Shown here one piece after another: positions 33,801 through 46,551 of a stretch of DNA of 64,000 nt. Within the stretch, counting starts at the first letter, position 1; every line of letters begins with the position of its first letter. Below the pieces are notes generated by a model, which was not told the DNA's origin, did not search any database, and was given only the letters and a program-made list of their open reading frames with translations. The stretch comes from Silene latifolia (taxonomy: Eukaryota > Streptophyta > Magnoliopsida > Caryophyllales > Caryophyllaceae), in assembly GCF_048544455.1 (NCBI RefSeq), contig NC_133538.1:455031311-455095310 (forward strand). The letters run 5' to 3'. The position numbers were made by a program, and so were the translations under genes.

Positions 33801-34295
33801 ATGAAGTAACATGGATTTTATATTCTAAAGATTATGAGATATGAAGCAATAATATTGTATTGATTGTTCATATGTGATAATCGCATTTATCGTTTGAGTT
33901 TTTATTCTAAAAACTCTTTTATTACTTTGTTATATCCAAATAGGTTGTTGAGATAAGTTTAGCCCTATTAAAGTGAACTGGATTAACATAGTATTGCCCC
34001 TAGTTACTTATATGAGGTGACGTCTCCAAGTGACTAGAGTGTGAGTCGATTGATGGCAAGTTCAATTGCCATAGGGTCATGAGAGATGACTAGTTGATCA
34101 TATAGGCAGACTGTATGGGACACTCTGTCGGGCAGTGACCGCTTATAGAGTTCTTGTAATTTTTATATATAGCCTGGTCGTGGCGAGAGCTACTATAGAA
34201 TTCTTTTTGAGTCGGTTCTTTGACTAGAGACTGTTCGCCCAAGGTGGCTTAGTTTCTGATTGACTTTGATTTTTGCTCTACGACTACCATATATG
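33800..34295 (+). other. Copia A 3' untranslated region, first part
   Basis: This is non-coding sequence after RNase H. It is homologous to the reverse complement of about 36100-36600 in copia B, and resumes after B at 46233. Confidence 0.75.
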
Positions 34296-35775
34296 TGAAA
34301 GATTAATTAACCCTCAAATTAAACTCTTTAATTTTATATCTAATTATTCATTAATGTAGAGGTTAATCTTATGTATGCATAACATAAATAAAATAGATAA
34401 GTAAAAAAATGTTCCTTACATTATTAAAATCGGTTTTAAGGGCACACGTAAGAACACCTTTCTTACTTGTTCTTGAGCTCAAAGTAAATGGACGATCCTC
34501 TTTGTCTCAATAGTGTGAGAACCTCCTCTTAATTGCACCAAGACAACCCCTTAAATCTAATTTATTTATTAAATAGATTTAAGAATTAGAGACCTTAAAA
34601 TTAATCTAATATTATTTTATATCACTACTAATAGTAATTTATAAATTAGATCTTGAACAATTTACTTTTCTAAAACTAATTTTAGAGAGATGGGGAGAAA
34701 GTAAGAAGTTAGAAAATGTTAAGAATAAACAAGAGCAATAAGAACAATTCTTATTAGGATAGGGGAGGGGGGACCGGTGGCATGGGAGAGGATGAGAGAG
34801 AGCCAATGCATGCCATATTGCTTTATCAATTGTTCTTCTCAAAATTACTAGGGTGTAGTTTTAGGTTTAGAAGGTAATCATTGTGTTTACCTCTAATAAA
34901 ATAATTTTAACCATTTTACCTAAACCACCCTAAAACCGGTTCCCCTTGTTAATACGGAGTCCATTTTATTTTTGTCAATTTGCCATTTTGTCATATAATG
35001 TGTGACATGTGACATGTAACATGTTATTAATAATATTAATGCATATTTAACAATTAAATATCATTACATGTATTAATTTAATTATATACAGCAATCGACT
35101 AGTAATTCTCAATTACAAGCAAATAAAATGGTCCATGTTAATATAATCTACAGCATATTGCAATTATAATTAACCGTTCATTCTTAATTTAATTGTTTCA
35201 TAAAACAATATTTTAGTAATTTAAATATCATTACATGTTATTAATAATATTAATGCATATTTAACAATTAAATATCATTACATGTATTAATTTAATTATA
35301 TACAGCAATCGACTAGTAATTCTCAATTACAGGCAAATAAAATGGTCCATGTTAATATAATCTACAGCATATTGCAATTATAATTAACCGTTCATTCTTA
35401 ATTTAATTGTTTCATAAAACAATATTTTAGTAATATAACATCTTTATTACTAAAACGAATCTCATTTAATCGAATGACAACAAGATTCATATTCTTACTC
35501 ACATACGTGAATTGTTCAATTTTAAGGAATTAATTATTCTGTATCAATATATAATTAATTAATTTTCTCTATTAAGGGAATCATCCTTTATGTGTGACCT
35601 TAAGGGATCAACTGATCACCACCGTATAAACGACAGTAATGTCAAACTCTAGTCAGCCAATCATTACCGATTAATGTTGACCAGTTGACTTATAAAATGA
35701 ATCATCCCTTTACGTATTCTTATTATGAGTTTCAATAATGTGATCGCACTATTGTTGAGGACACATACTCCAACA
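34296..35775 (-). repeat. Copia B 3' LTR (1480 bp)
   Basis: About 220 bp longer than the 5' LTR because of a 214-bp tandem duplication (35021-35448). Confidence 0.9.
35021..35448. repeat. 214-bp tandem duplication in copia B 3' LTR
   Basis: The word 'atgttattaataatattaat' occurs at 35021 and 35235 and the following sequence is nearly identical. The other LTR has a single copy, so the duplication arose after insertion or during that cycle. Confidence 0.9.
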
Positions 35776-36600
35776 ATATCCTACTTGTCCGAGACAAGTG
35801 TGCGTCACCAATTCTCTTGTCCTATGACAATCTCCCACTCAATGCAAGGTGTCTTGTAGGTCGTTCTTGCAAGTGATCATATCAAGAGTGGTTTCCTCGA
35901 TCTGGAGAGTAACTGTCTAACCGGAACTATCTACCGAAGATACCTTCCAAGCGTGGCCACGCATTTTCAGTTCACCACTCCTCGAGTGGCCCTGAGATTT
36001 TTAAATAAACCTGACAAGGGGGTGAACAATTCCTATCGCACTATTCCCTTTGCTTAGCCACGGCTCATCATGACCCAAGAGATGCCCATTTGACCTCATT
36101 TACGAAAGTCGTAGAGCATAACTTAAAGTCACTTAAAAACTGTGCCAACTTGGGCGAACAGTCTTTAGTCAAAGAATTGGCTCAAAAGAATACTTTAGTA
36201 GCTCTTGGCACGGCCAGGCTATATGAATTACCATAACTCTATAAGCGGTCACTGCCCGATAGAGTGCCCGTTACAATCTTCCTATGTGATCGACTAGTCA
36301 TTCCTTATGACCCTATGGCACTTGAACTTGCCATCAATCGCATCACACTCTAGTCATTTGGAGACGTCACCTCATATAAGTGACTAGGGGCCAATACTAT
36401 GTTAATCCATTTCACTTAAATAGGGTTCAATATTATCTCGCCAACCTATTTGGAAAACAAAGTATTATAGGAAAAGAGTTTTGAATAAAACCCAAACGAT
36501 GAATGTATTATCACATATGTAAAATTGATACAATATCAATTACTACATAATCTATAATCCATACTTAACTTTATATACAACTATACATCTCAACTCAATT
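35776..36600 (-). other. Copia B 3' region with polypurine tract
   Basis: The reverse complement ends in a purine-rich word before the LTR. It matches A's 33960-34295 plus 46233-46551 and has no ORFs. Confidence 0.75.
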
Positions 36601-38818
36601 AAAATGGCATGACTTATCATGCTAAGCCTATGAGAAGGCTTTGGTTAGTAAGTCTTAGCAACACATTGCACTTTCCCTAACCTCACTATGTACTTTTTTC
36701 CTTTGTTATGTATAATGTTTATTTTAACACTTTTGAGTACGTGTCTAAATCCAATCTAGATATAGTTTTCTGAGCCTTGAATAGCTCCCACTGATCTTAC
36801 AGTGAGTAGGGATAAGACCTTCGGTTATTGGAACGAACTACCATAGTTCCTCCAATTCACAAAACTGAATCCTTATATCATCCCTTCCTTCTTGCATATC
36901 TCATTACTGCAAGTGTACTTAATTTCCATTGTGTATATCTCATTTGTTGAACTGCCTAGGATGTTTCTAGCAGATATCCTCCTTAAATAATATAGCCAAG
37001 ATGGTTATCTAACCATCCTTATGTGTTTATAATATGGTATTTGTGTAACTCCTTGCATACAAATCCATTAATTATTTCTACACAATTATCCTCTCTTATC
37101 TATCGCTATAGATTTGGATACTACAGATGTCTTGCATCTCTTCCTAGTCTCCCAATCACTTCTTCACGGAAGAGAGTATTGGTCCGTCATTCTCAATGAA
37201 TAATATGTTATCTACATATGAGACATAGAAGACGTATCATTAGTGCTTCTTGAGTACTAATGGATAGACTATATGGCTATATAGTGACTTTCACTTAAAT
37301 ACGATTTATAACCTTTCGTCATACTCTGAGTATACGAATTATAAGAATGGCGATACATCTTAGCTTAATGAATTAATCCTGCAACTGAAGCAAGTGGATT
37401 CAATTTCTACATGTTCAATACCTTTGAACTTGTCTAGACTCTTATCAATTTAAGAATATTCAGTCAACGCCAATATCCTCTTTGAACTATCTTTATAGGT
37501 CTGGATACCTTAGAGATGTATTATTCCTCTCCTAAATCTTTCATCATTCACAATGATCAATATGTCCCTTACATATAAAACTATTAACACCACATTACTC
37601 CCACTAAACTCCATGTATAAACAGAACTACTCGATAATTCGAGACATGTTTATCACATGATCAAAACATATAATTCAACTCCTTAAGTTCTACTTAAGAT
37701 TTCTTCTTAAGTTTGTATTCTACCTTAGGATAGTCGAGATGTAAAAAACTCATGCAAGATGATTTTAAAATCCAACTATATTAAATCTCATCTGAATACA
37801 ATGAAGCGTTGTTGTTGCCTGCAAAACCCTTTGCCACCAACCAACCAAGCTAAATAAACATTTTCATGTTTATTCTTGCTTTGGACTTTTGCGGAGTTGA
37901 AACTAGATAAAGCATCTTAATAATTTACAGGTTTGTTATTTTCAAAAATAACATGATTCCTGTCTACTTAGATTTCGAAGAAATACTTACTGATTTTGAC
38001 CAAGAAGGAACATCTTCCCACATCTTATTCTCAATTTCTGGCTCTTGAACATTTTCTCCCACTCTATCTATAAGAAATGATCCTCTTTTCTCTTATAGAC
38101 AACATCACGAGCCACAAATCCTTTGTTCTCGTGATCATGTACGAAGAGAGACCACATGTTCACTATCGAAACAAGCTACAATTTAGGTACCATGCCTAAC
38201 CATATCACATATGAAATGTAGATGATTCTTTAATTATGTTTTGTTTTAGTGGAATAAATAAATACTAGACAAATTGTGATAGAAACTACTTCCAACTTTA
38301 TAGTAAAGATTCAATCATATCTTATAGGATTCTTTGTCACTTTTGAATATTATGAAGGTGAAATTGTGATACCATATCACACTCTTTTTGGTGTACATAA
38401 AAGTTTTCACTTTATTGTTCCCTATTTTAACAAAGTACTAATACTTTGGCTTTATAATCTCTAGGTTTTGATACTTTTAAACATTCATTGAACTTGTTTA
38501 AAGAATCTCTCTTCTTACCTCATTGAGTGGATATCAAGTATCTACCTATTCGTTGGTAGAAGAGATGAAGAAGTAATAACATTTTCTGATTGAAATTGTA
38601 TTCGACCATACACTTCAAAGTGTAAATAGGGCGAATATCTTGCTCTATTCATAATCCTTCTCTAGAAACAAGTCATGAATTAATCTTGCTTTGAATACAA
38701 GATTCATAGACACCAAGAGATTCCCAATCAAATGTTTTGGGACACTAGTCAAAACTAGTTTCTAAATGCCATTTTCAATCAACAATTGAGAAATGATTAG
38801 GGTCACCAACTTGAGTCT

Positions 38819-38892
<74 letters not shown>

Positions 38893-40130
38893 TAATTTAT
38901 TAATTTATTAATTTATTGATTTATATTTGACATTTATTTTTAGTTTGATTATAATTACCTTGATTTGTATGGTTTCACCATAAACTTAATCGTGGTATAT
39001 AAGGGCAAAACGCTTGTTTTAATTGCACAATAGTGAAACCCTTTGCGTTTTTCTACAAAGACCTGAATTACATTCTTATTTAGATTTAGTGTACATCATA
39101 ACAATTATTGAGGTACAATTCAAAATACAAAACTAAAATGAATACACTATAACACTTATATGGATGAAATGGCAACTACCCTAGTTCGATTCATGTAAAT
39201 TTCTGAATTTATTCTTGCTAGTCGTCGTACGATTATTCAATGTTAGGATTCTAAGGATTTACAAAACCCTCGGATTGTGTTATAAACACATCCTCCTCTA
39301 AATACCCATTTAGAAAGGTGGTTTTGACATCTTTTTTGCCACATTTCATAATCATGAAATGTGGCAATTTCTAACATGGTTCACAGGTTTGTATCAAATA
39401 CTCATGACGTGATAATTTGCAAGAATGCAATGTCAATGTCATTGATATTCAAGAAGGAATATGTTGGAATCACACAACCAACTTCCTTGATCTTTACTTA
39501 TTTGGGGTTTGTATCTAATTTAGTGTCTAACACTTTCTCTTTCGAGCCTAGTTCTATCCTTAACAATTAAGATAGATACTTACTTCTTATTGCACCCACG
39601 TACTTCTAGAATTTCTACTTGATGAAGACTTATCTTCATTTCAATTCCTAGTTAATCCTTCACAAGGATGAACTCTATTGTGGTAATTGGTCAATCAAAA
39701 TTTATAACAAATTAATTTACCAATAATACATTGTCATGTGCTTAACAACTTAAGTGCTTGACGACAAGTGTTTAGTTTGAGCTATAAGACTTTTGAACCA
39801 TTGATGCATAGAAGAATTATCAAAACATATTTTGACTAATCTTTTACCTCTAGTCATATTTCTTCACAAGAATTTATGCATAGGCATGTTAGGAATTCTA
39901 AGATGCTAATCTTATATTTGCATAGGACGATACCTATCGAGTTCTATGGAATAGAACGATTCCTATGGACCAAGTCCATTACCTATGATACGGTTTATTT
40001 GAGGATTTAGAAAGAGATTCTATTTGTCGATAGTAATAGTGGTTTAGCGGAGACTCGTGTTACAATCGAATTGATATCTTATATTAGTAGGAGCGATAAT
40101 AAAGAACATTATTAAACAACAAAATAATGG
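36600..40130 (-). pseudogene. Copia B decayed pol and gag region
   Basis: The minus strand near 36610-36690 resembles an RNase H end ('VAKTY', stop, 'PKPS', equivalent to VADPLTKPLS). Near 37440-37700 it matches A's RT remnant, including the 'tacatggagtttagtggga' word and 'ILALTEYS'. From about 38000 to 40130 similarity becomes patchy and no domain can be assigned safely. No usable ORF remains. A plus-strand ORF here at 38276-38464 is meaningless. Confidence 0.6.
38825..38888. repeat. (TA)n microsatellite
   Basis: About 64 bp of near-perfect TA dinucleotides, followed by an 'attaattt' repeat to about 38920. Confidence 0.98.
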
Positions 40131-40294
40131 GAAAAACAACATTCATCGTTAAAATATGAAAAATATTTTAGCATGTTTTAGCATTTATATAATGACATCC
40201 ACCCAATTATATAAATGATTCCGAGATCCAAATTCATATTAACTCGGGCACGGAAAACTGATACATCCCTCACTAATATAACTTGATGGGTTAA

Positions 40295-40609
40295 TGTAAC
40301 ACCCCGGCCCAAACCGGGTCGGGAGCGGTTACTTATGATAGCTCACCAGACTGTGTACATGACCCACAGATCAACACGGGTCCTTTATAGAGCATTTTGT
40401 CCTCACTCATTCGCATCCCGGAAACCTTCCCAGGAGGTCACCCATCCTAAGACTACTCCCAGTCAAGCACGCTTAACTTTGGAATTCTTTCGCATGGATG
40501 ACCATAAAAGAAAGTGCACGTTGTTGATCTGAGTAGTACTTCCAATCCCTTTAAACACTAGTCATTTAAGCCTATCACTAGACCTCTTCAATTACTGTGG
40601 GGTGTTACA
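40295..40609 (-). repeat. Cassandra 3' LTR
   Basis: 315 bp, about 95% identical to the partner by eye. Confidence 0.93.
40407..40505 (-). promoter_or_regulatory. 5S rRNA-derived Pol III promoter segment in Cassandra 3' LTR
   Basis: On the minus strand, ggatgggtgacctcctggga (40428-40447) matches the 5S C-box and gttaagcgtgcttgact (40461-40477) matches the A-box/intermediate element. The 5S segment runs in the same direction as the element. It is not a functional 5S gene: outer parts of the rRNA are diverged. Confidence 0.9.
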
Positions 40610-40784
40610 GTCACCCCCACTTGAAGAACGCAACGTCCTCGTTGCGCATGGGAGCATAACCGCTTACCCAGAATCCTCCCCCGCTAGGTGTGTGATCACA
40701 ATGGAGCGTATAACCACTGCCTCCAAGAGCGTATAACAACTGCCTCCGATCACCACACGGTCGCAGGGTTGCTCTGATACCACT

Positions 40785-41099
40785 TGTAACACCCCGGCCC
40801 AAACCGGGTCGGGAGCGGTTACTTATGATAGCTCACTAGACTATGTACATGGCCCACAGATCAACACGGGTCCTTTATAGAGCATTTTGTCCTCACTCAT
40901 GCGCATCCCGGAAACCTTCCCAGGAGGTCACCCATCCTAAGACTACTCTCAGTCAAGCACGCTTAACTTTGGAATTCTTTCGCTTGGATGACTATAAAAC
41001 AAAGTGCACTTTGTTGATATGAGTAGTACTTCCAATCCCTTTAAGCACTAGTCATTTAAGCCTATCCTTGGACCTCTTCAATTACTGTGGGGTGTTACA
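40785..41099 (-). repeat. Cassandra 5' LTR with 5S-like segment
   Basis: 315 bp. The 5S-like block lies at about 40897-40995, with C-box 40918-40937 and A-box 40951-40967. This is the copy expected to drive transcription. Confidence 0.93.
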
Positions 41100-42845
41100 T
41101 TTAACTTCTTAACCGATTCTACAATTAGAACTCTCGATCGATGAACTTACGTTAAGTTCATCTCTAGCCTCGGAACATAAGACTAGTCTTCATGTCCCGT
41201 TGAGACCAACCAAATTTCGCGTGTAATAACTTGTTATTACCCCACTTACCCGATGAAAAATGAAAGTACCACGGGAAACCGAATCTACCCCAAATGTCAA
41301 AGGGATTCATGGGTCCTACTATTTGGGAAGGCTAATCTCAATTTTAAATATGTGAGAGTTCTTGTCAATTTATTATCTATCACTCTTTATGTGAACGTTA
41401 TTAGTGAACTACGATAATTATAATCGACACGGTCGAAAAACGATAAAATATCCATGCGAAGTTATGGCGATTTGGCAATGCATGCAAACATATAAAGCAA
41501 GCAAATTAAGAAAATAAATGTCCTAGTATGGCCTTTCCTAAAATAGAAAATATTATGTTCTATTACATATTCAGAAACCAACTCCTTTGGTTCCTTGAAT
41601 CTTCATTTGACACGCCTCCCAAGAAAAGACACCGTCTCGATCGGAACTCTTTTCCGAATGGCACCGTCTTTAGGAAACTCCGGGATTACAAATAATTAAA
41701 TAATAAAATGTACATTGTACTTCCTATTATACATTTGTAAAATAAAATCTAATGAAATAAAATAAAAGTGACACGAGATCACAATAAATTACAACCGAAT
41801 AAATATTCCCTTACATTACGGGTAATATCGATTTAACTAAGGCCATACTAAGATAAAATTACATAATTCCAAATGATATAAATAAAATATGACATTCATC
41901 AATGAAATATGCAGCATTATTAATATGTATCTAACATGCCAAATTATAGCCACATCGCCCTATTTAAACTTATATCGTAAACATAATCCGGTTTTGTGGA
42001 TATTCGCGATCTTTAACTTATTAAAATCACAAAATAATACTAAAATCTAATTTTAGTCCAAGTTAATTATACTAACCTTTTAGGACTCAAAAATTAGTCA
42101 TTACTCAATTTTTGACAATAATTCAACTTGATTTATCAATTATGCTCATTTTTTACCTTATTATCATCACCTTTTATGAATAAATCCAAATTAAATTACA
42201 ATAATTTCAAAATTTGAATTTTAAATTTTTGAACATTCTGGAATAATTCCATGACACTCATAATTTCAAAAATCAAGGTTAAAATTTTCGATATATTTCG
42301 AGAAAAAATATAGTTACAATTTATCGGTTTTATCTAATAAAACATCTAAAGCATATGAAGATTAATCTAATCAATGTTCCAACTTTATATATTATATATA
42401 TAATAAAAATGCAACCTAAAATAATTTTCTCGTGCCATTTAATTTGTTTTAGCTATTTTTTCTAAAATAGTCACTATTTATGTCATTTTTTCACTAAAAA
42501 TTCATAAATCATGCAAAATGAATCAATTTAATCAAAAATTTTACACACAGTGAGTAAAACGTGCATCTGGCAACATATTAAAATTTCAGGCAACATATTA
42601 AAATTTCATGGCATGTTTCGAAGTTTATCTAACTTTAACCTTTTTACCCCGATTTATCTCATTTTTATCTCATAAAAATCATAAATCATGCAAAATAAAT
42701 CAAATTTATACGACATTTTACAAATAATAAGTAAAATATGCATGTGAGGTCATGTAAGAAATTCAAGTTCAGATACAAAGTTTAACTATTTTTAGCATTT
42801 TAATTACCATTTTATACATTTATATGTAATAAAATTACTAAAAAT
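41100..42845 (-). other. Copia B leader, middle part
   Basis: This A/T-rich untranslated leader matches the reverse complement of A's 17400-18870. It contains the conserved inverted repeat at 41523-41851. Confidence 0.75.
41523..41851 (-). promoter_or_regulatory. Conserved inverted repeat in copia B leader
   Basis: In element orientation arm 1 is ttagtatggcctt (41851-41839) and arm 2 aaggccatactag (41535-41523): 13 pairs, one G-U, 303-nt loop. Confidence 0.6.
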
Positions 42846-43030
42846 GAGCATAGACAGAGGGGTGATCAGCAAGCCATTGTTGATTGACCAAAACTCTATC
42901 AAGTCTACTATAAACCCTAGTAGCTGGATCATGTTTATTACACCAAGTAAAGAAAGACCCACTAGCAGGGCTATCAGCTACCTCACATTCATCAACACAG
43001 GCCTTAAAGTCTTCCATTTCCTACTGCTTC
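42846..43030 (-). pseudogene. LINE endonuclease C-terminal fragment (inverted)
   Basis: Read on the minus strand, the segment gives 'SPASGSFFTWCNKHD' and 'YSRLDRVLVNQQWL', the conserved C-terminal motifs of the plant L1 APE-type endonuclease (S-FTW and LDRVLVN). In an intact LINE this precedes RT on the same strand by over 1 kb; here it lies head to head with RT. Confidence 0.88.
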
Positions 43031-44668
43031 ACCTAGATTTATGCTTAAAGTGGACTTACAGAAAGCCTATGATTCTGTAAGTTGGGCTTTTCTTGAACAG
43101 ATGTTGTACAGTTTGGAATTCCCTACTCATATGATTCACCTGATTATGGAGTGTGTGTCTACTGCTACTTATTCCTTGGTCTTAAATGGAGATTTTTGGG
43201 CATTTCAAAGGGGCAAAGGGATTGAGGCAAGGAGACCCCCTTTCTCCTTTGTTATTTACTGTGGCCATGGAGTATTTTAGCAGAATTATGGCCTTCACAA
43301 CTGATACTATGCCTTTCAAATTTCATCCAATGTGTGGGAAACTGAGGTTATCACATCTTATGTTTGCTGACGACCTTCTTCTTTTTAGTAAGGGTGATAT
43401 TGCCTCTATTATGGTCTTATTGAGATCTTTCAGTACTTTCTCTCAAGCATCAGGGTTGCAGATAAATGCTACTAAAACTAATGCTTATTTCCAAGGGGTC
43501 TCTAAAGATATCAAAGCTGATGTGTTGCAAGTCTCTGGATTTATTGAGGGTAAGTTACCTTTCAGATATTTGGGAATACCAATTACCTGTGGGAAATTGT
43601 CTAAACAGATCACAAATACTTGTTGAAAAGATTATCACCAAGATTAGAGGATTTGGGACCAAAAAGCTCTCTTATTCTGGAAGATTGGTGTTAGTAAACT
43701 CAGTCCTTACTGCTCTATATAATTACTGGATCAATATCTTCCTTATTCCTAAAGGAGTGTTGAACAAGATTAATTCTATTTGTAGACACTATCTTTGGGA
43801 TGGGAGTGTTGATTATATCAGGGTTCCTCCTGTGGGCTGGGATAAAGTGTGTTCTCCTAAGGAAGAAGGTGAACTAGGCATTAGGGATAGCCTGTCCTGG
43901 AATATTGCAGCAATAGGGAAACTTGTTTGGTGGATATATACTTGTCCTGATAGATTGTGGGTCAAATGGGTTCACCAAGTGTACTTAAAAGGAGCTGATT
44001 GGAATGACTATATCCCCACTGGAGATGTTAGCTGGGGCTGGAAGGTCATTTGCAGAACAAAAACTAAACTTGCTCATGGATACACAAACCATCAGTGGAC
44101 TCTGGATCCTAAAGGATACTCAATCAGCAGCGGCTATGAACTGCTAAGAGAAAGATTTCAGACAGTGGTATGGCATAAGGCTCTGTGGAATAGCTGGTGT
44201 ATTCCCAAACACCAGTTCATTGGCTGGTTGATAGCTCGTGAACGCCTTCAACTGAAGGATAAATTGATGTCATTAGGCATTGTGTCTGATGCAAATTGTC
44301 TGTTATGTGGGGAAGCAGAGGAGAGTCATCTTCATTTGTTTCTCCAGTGTAGATATAGTCAGAGGATCCTTACTGAAATGGCTGGAATCTGCCATGTTTC
44401 GTGGCCTAGTTCCAATCTGATCAACTGGATTGGAGTGTGGCAGGGATCTGCTCTTCAGAGGAATGTTATCATGTGTATTGTCTTGGCTGCCTTCTATCAT
44501 ATCTGGATGCAAAGGAACAAAGTGCGGGTTGATGCTTGTTTGTTGAGACCTGAGTATGTTATACAACAGATTAAAAAGGAGGTGAAGATGAAGTTGGCTA
44601 CTAAATCAATTCAGGGCCTGACTATCAATGATGTATCTTGGTTGAATTTAGTTAGCTTGTCATTGTAA
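43031..44668 (+). pseudogene. LINE reverse transcriptase and C-terminal zinc domain
   Basis: The RT begins inside the domain ('FMLKVDLQKAYDSVSW', RT motif with the first Asp), then 'LRQGDPLSPLLF', then the catalytic 'FADDLLLFSKGD' (FADD at 43362-43373) and 'FRYLGIPIT'. Two frameshifts (near 43190 and 43600) split it. The last segment, 43600-44668, is open for about 350 codons. It includes 'SYSGRLVLVNSVL' and the zf-RVT motif 'CLLCGEAEESHLHLFLQC' and ends 'LNLVSLSL'. RT copies LINE RNA at nicked target DNA. The 5' part (ORF1, most of the endonuclease) is missing. Confidence 0.9.
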
Positions 44669-44955
44669 AACCCTTTTATGGGGTTTAGAATTGGTGATGT
44701 GGTAAAAACTGGAATAGCTTGTAATAGCTCGTTTGTGCTTAATGAAATTCTTACATTTCATCAAAAAAAAAAAAAATTACTAAAAATCATTAAAGGAGCC
44801 AAAAATTACCATAAATCATCAAAATGACCAAAATATATTTTAGGACCAGAATAAATCACATGCAAAATAATTTCGTGGTTTAATCATATAAATCACAAAT
44901 TTCTAGTTTTAATTTAGTCGAAAAAACTAAGCCGATTATGCACGCAACAACCTAA

Positions 44956-44967
44956 ACTCTGATGCCA
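44956..44967 (-). promoter_or_regulatory. Copia B primer-binding site (mutated)
   Basis: The minus strand reads tggcatcagagt, one internal change from tggtatcagagc, two bases from the LTR edge. Confidence 0.85.
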
Positions 44968-44969
44968 CT

Positions 44970-46227
44970 TGAAAGGATACAATACCCTCTAATTAAACTC
45001 ATTTAATTATAGATCTAAATAACTTTTTTTTAATTTAGATGTTGATCTTATGCATACATAACATAAATAAAATAGATATATAAGTAAAGAAAATGTTCCT
45101 TACATTAATAAAATCGGTTTTAAGGGCACAAGTAAGAACACCTTTCTTACTCGTTCTTGAGCTCAAAGTAAATGGATTATCCTCCTTGTCTCAATAGTTT
45201 GAGAACCTCCTCTTAATTGCACCAAGACAACCCCTTAATTCTAATTTATATATTAATTAGATATAAGAATTAGAGACCTTAAAATTAATCTAATATTATT
45301 TTATATTACTACTTCTAGTAATTTATAAATTAGATCTTGAACAATTTACTTTTCTAAAACTAATTTTAGAGAGATAGGGAGAAAGTAAGAAGTTAGAAAA
45401 TGTTAAGAATGAACAGGAGCAATAAGAACAATTCTTATTGGGGGGGGGGGGACCGGTGGCATAAGAGAGGGTGAGAGAGCCAATGCATGCCATATTGCTT
45501 TATCAATTGTTCTCAAAATTACTAGGGTGTAGTTTTAGGTTTAGAAGGTAATCATTGTGTTTACCTCTAATAAAATGATTTGAACCATTTCACCTAAACC
45601 CCCCTAAAACCGGTTCCCCTTGTTAATATGGAGTCCATTTTATTTTTGTCATTTTGTCATATAATTTGTGACATGTGACATGTAACATGTTATTTATTAT
45701 ATTAATGCATATTTAACAATTAAATATCATTACATATATTAATTTAATTATATAGAACAATCGACTAGTAATTCTCAATTACAAGCAAATAAAATGGTCC
45801 ATGTTAATATAATCTACAACATATTGCAATTATAATTAAGCGTTTATTCTTAATTTAATTGTTTCATGAAACAATATTTTAGTAATATAACATCTTTATT
45901 ACTAAAATGAATCTTATTTAATTGAATTACAACAAGATTCATATTCTTACTCACATACGTGAATTGTTCAAATTTAAGGAATTAATTAATCTGTATCAAT
46001 ATACAATTAATTAATTTTATCTATTAAGGGAATCGCCCTTTAGGTGTGACCTTAAGGGATCAACTGATCACCACCGTATAAACGACAGTAATGTCAAACT
46101 CTAGTCAACAAATCATTACCGATTAATGTTGACCAGTTGACTTATAAAATGAATCATCCCTTTACGTATTCTTATTATGAGTTTCAATAATGTGATCGCA
46201 CTATTGTTGAGGACACATACACCAACA
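44970..46227 (-). repeat. Copia B 5' LTR (1258 bp)
   Basis: On the plus strand it begins TGAAAGGATA and ends CCAACA. It holds a poly-G run (45440-45451). Confidence 0.9.
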
Positions 46228-46232
46228 ATATG

Positions 46233-46551
46233 GAGTTAAATGTGCATCTTTTGGGTCATGATGAGCTGTGGCTATTCGAAGGGAATAGTGCGATAATAAT
46301 TGTCCACCCCCTTGTAAGGGTTAACTAAATCTCAGGGCCACTCGAGGAGTAGTGAATTGGAAATGCGTGGCCACGCTCGAAAGGTATCTATGGTAGATAA
46401 TTACGGTCAAAGTAGTTACTTTCCAGATCGAGAAAACCACTCTAGATATGATCACATGCAAGTACGACCTGAAAGATACCTTGCATTGAGTGGGAGATGT
46501 AATAGGACAAGAGAATTGGAGACGCACACTTGTCTCGGACAAGTGAGAGAT
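46233..46551 (+). other. Copia A 3' untranslated region, second part, with polypurine tract
   Basis: This continues A's 3' region after copia B. A purine-rich stretch (aagtgagagatt) abuts the 3' LTR. Confidence 0.8.

Larger units (their letters stand above)
40295..41099 (-). mobile_element. Cassandra TRIM retrotransposon (805 bp)
   Basis: Two 315-bp LTRs (40295-40609 and 40785-41099) starting TGTAACACC and ending GGTGTTACA enclose a 175-bp interior. The interior has a tRNA-iMet primer site on the minus strand (reverse complement at 40771-40782) and a purine tract (reverse complement cacccccacttg, from about 40612). The flanking 5-mers are GTTAA and TTTAA, a TSD with one mismatch. The LTRs carry a 5S rRNA-like segment, the defining trait of Cassandra. 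It has no protein-coding capacity. It is inserted in copia B's leader. Confidence 0.93.
42846..44776 (+). mobile_element. 5'-truncated and 5'-inverted L1-type LINE
   Basis: It ends in an A run (44763-44776) and is flanked by a target duplication of about 14 bp (aaattactaaaaat, left about 42832-42845, right about 44774-44787; the exact edge is ambiguous among A's). The first 185 bp encode the end of the endonuclease domain on the minus strand, and the rest encodes reverse transcriptase on the plus strand. That is the signature of twin priming. It is inserted in copia B's leader. Confidence 0.92.
34296..46227 (-). mobile_element. Copia B: Ty1/copia element in reverse orientation, nested in copia A
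   Basis: The TSD ATATG flanks it at 34291-34295 and 46228-46232. Both LTRs start TGAAAG and end CCAACA on the plus strand. Removing it rejoins A's 3' region ('ctctacgactaccat' to 'gagttaaatgtgcatc'), which then matches B's own 3' region in order. B belongs to the same family as A. It contains a Cassandra TRIM and a LINE in its leader and a long (TA)n run; its genes are badly decayed. Confidence 0.92.

Noticed and set aside
40407..40505. Possible 5S rRNA gene
   Set aside because: It is duplicated in the two LTRs of a Cassandra TRIM, with only the internal promoter part well matched.
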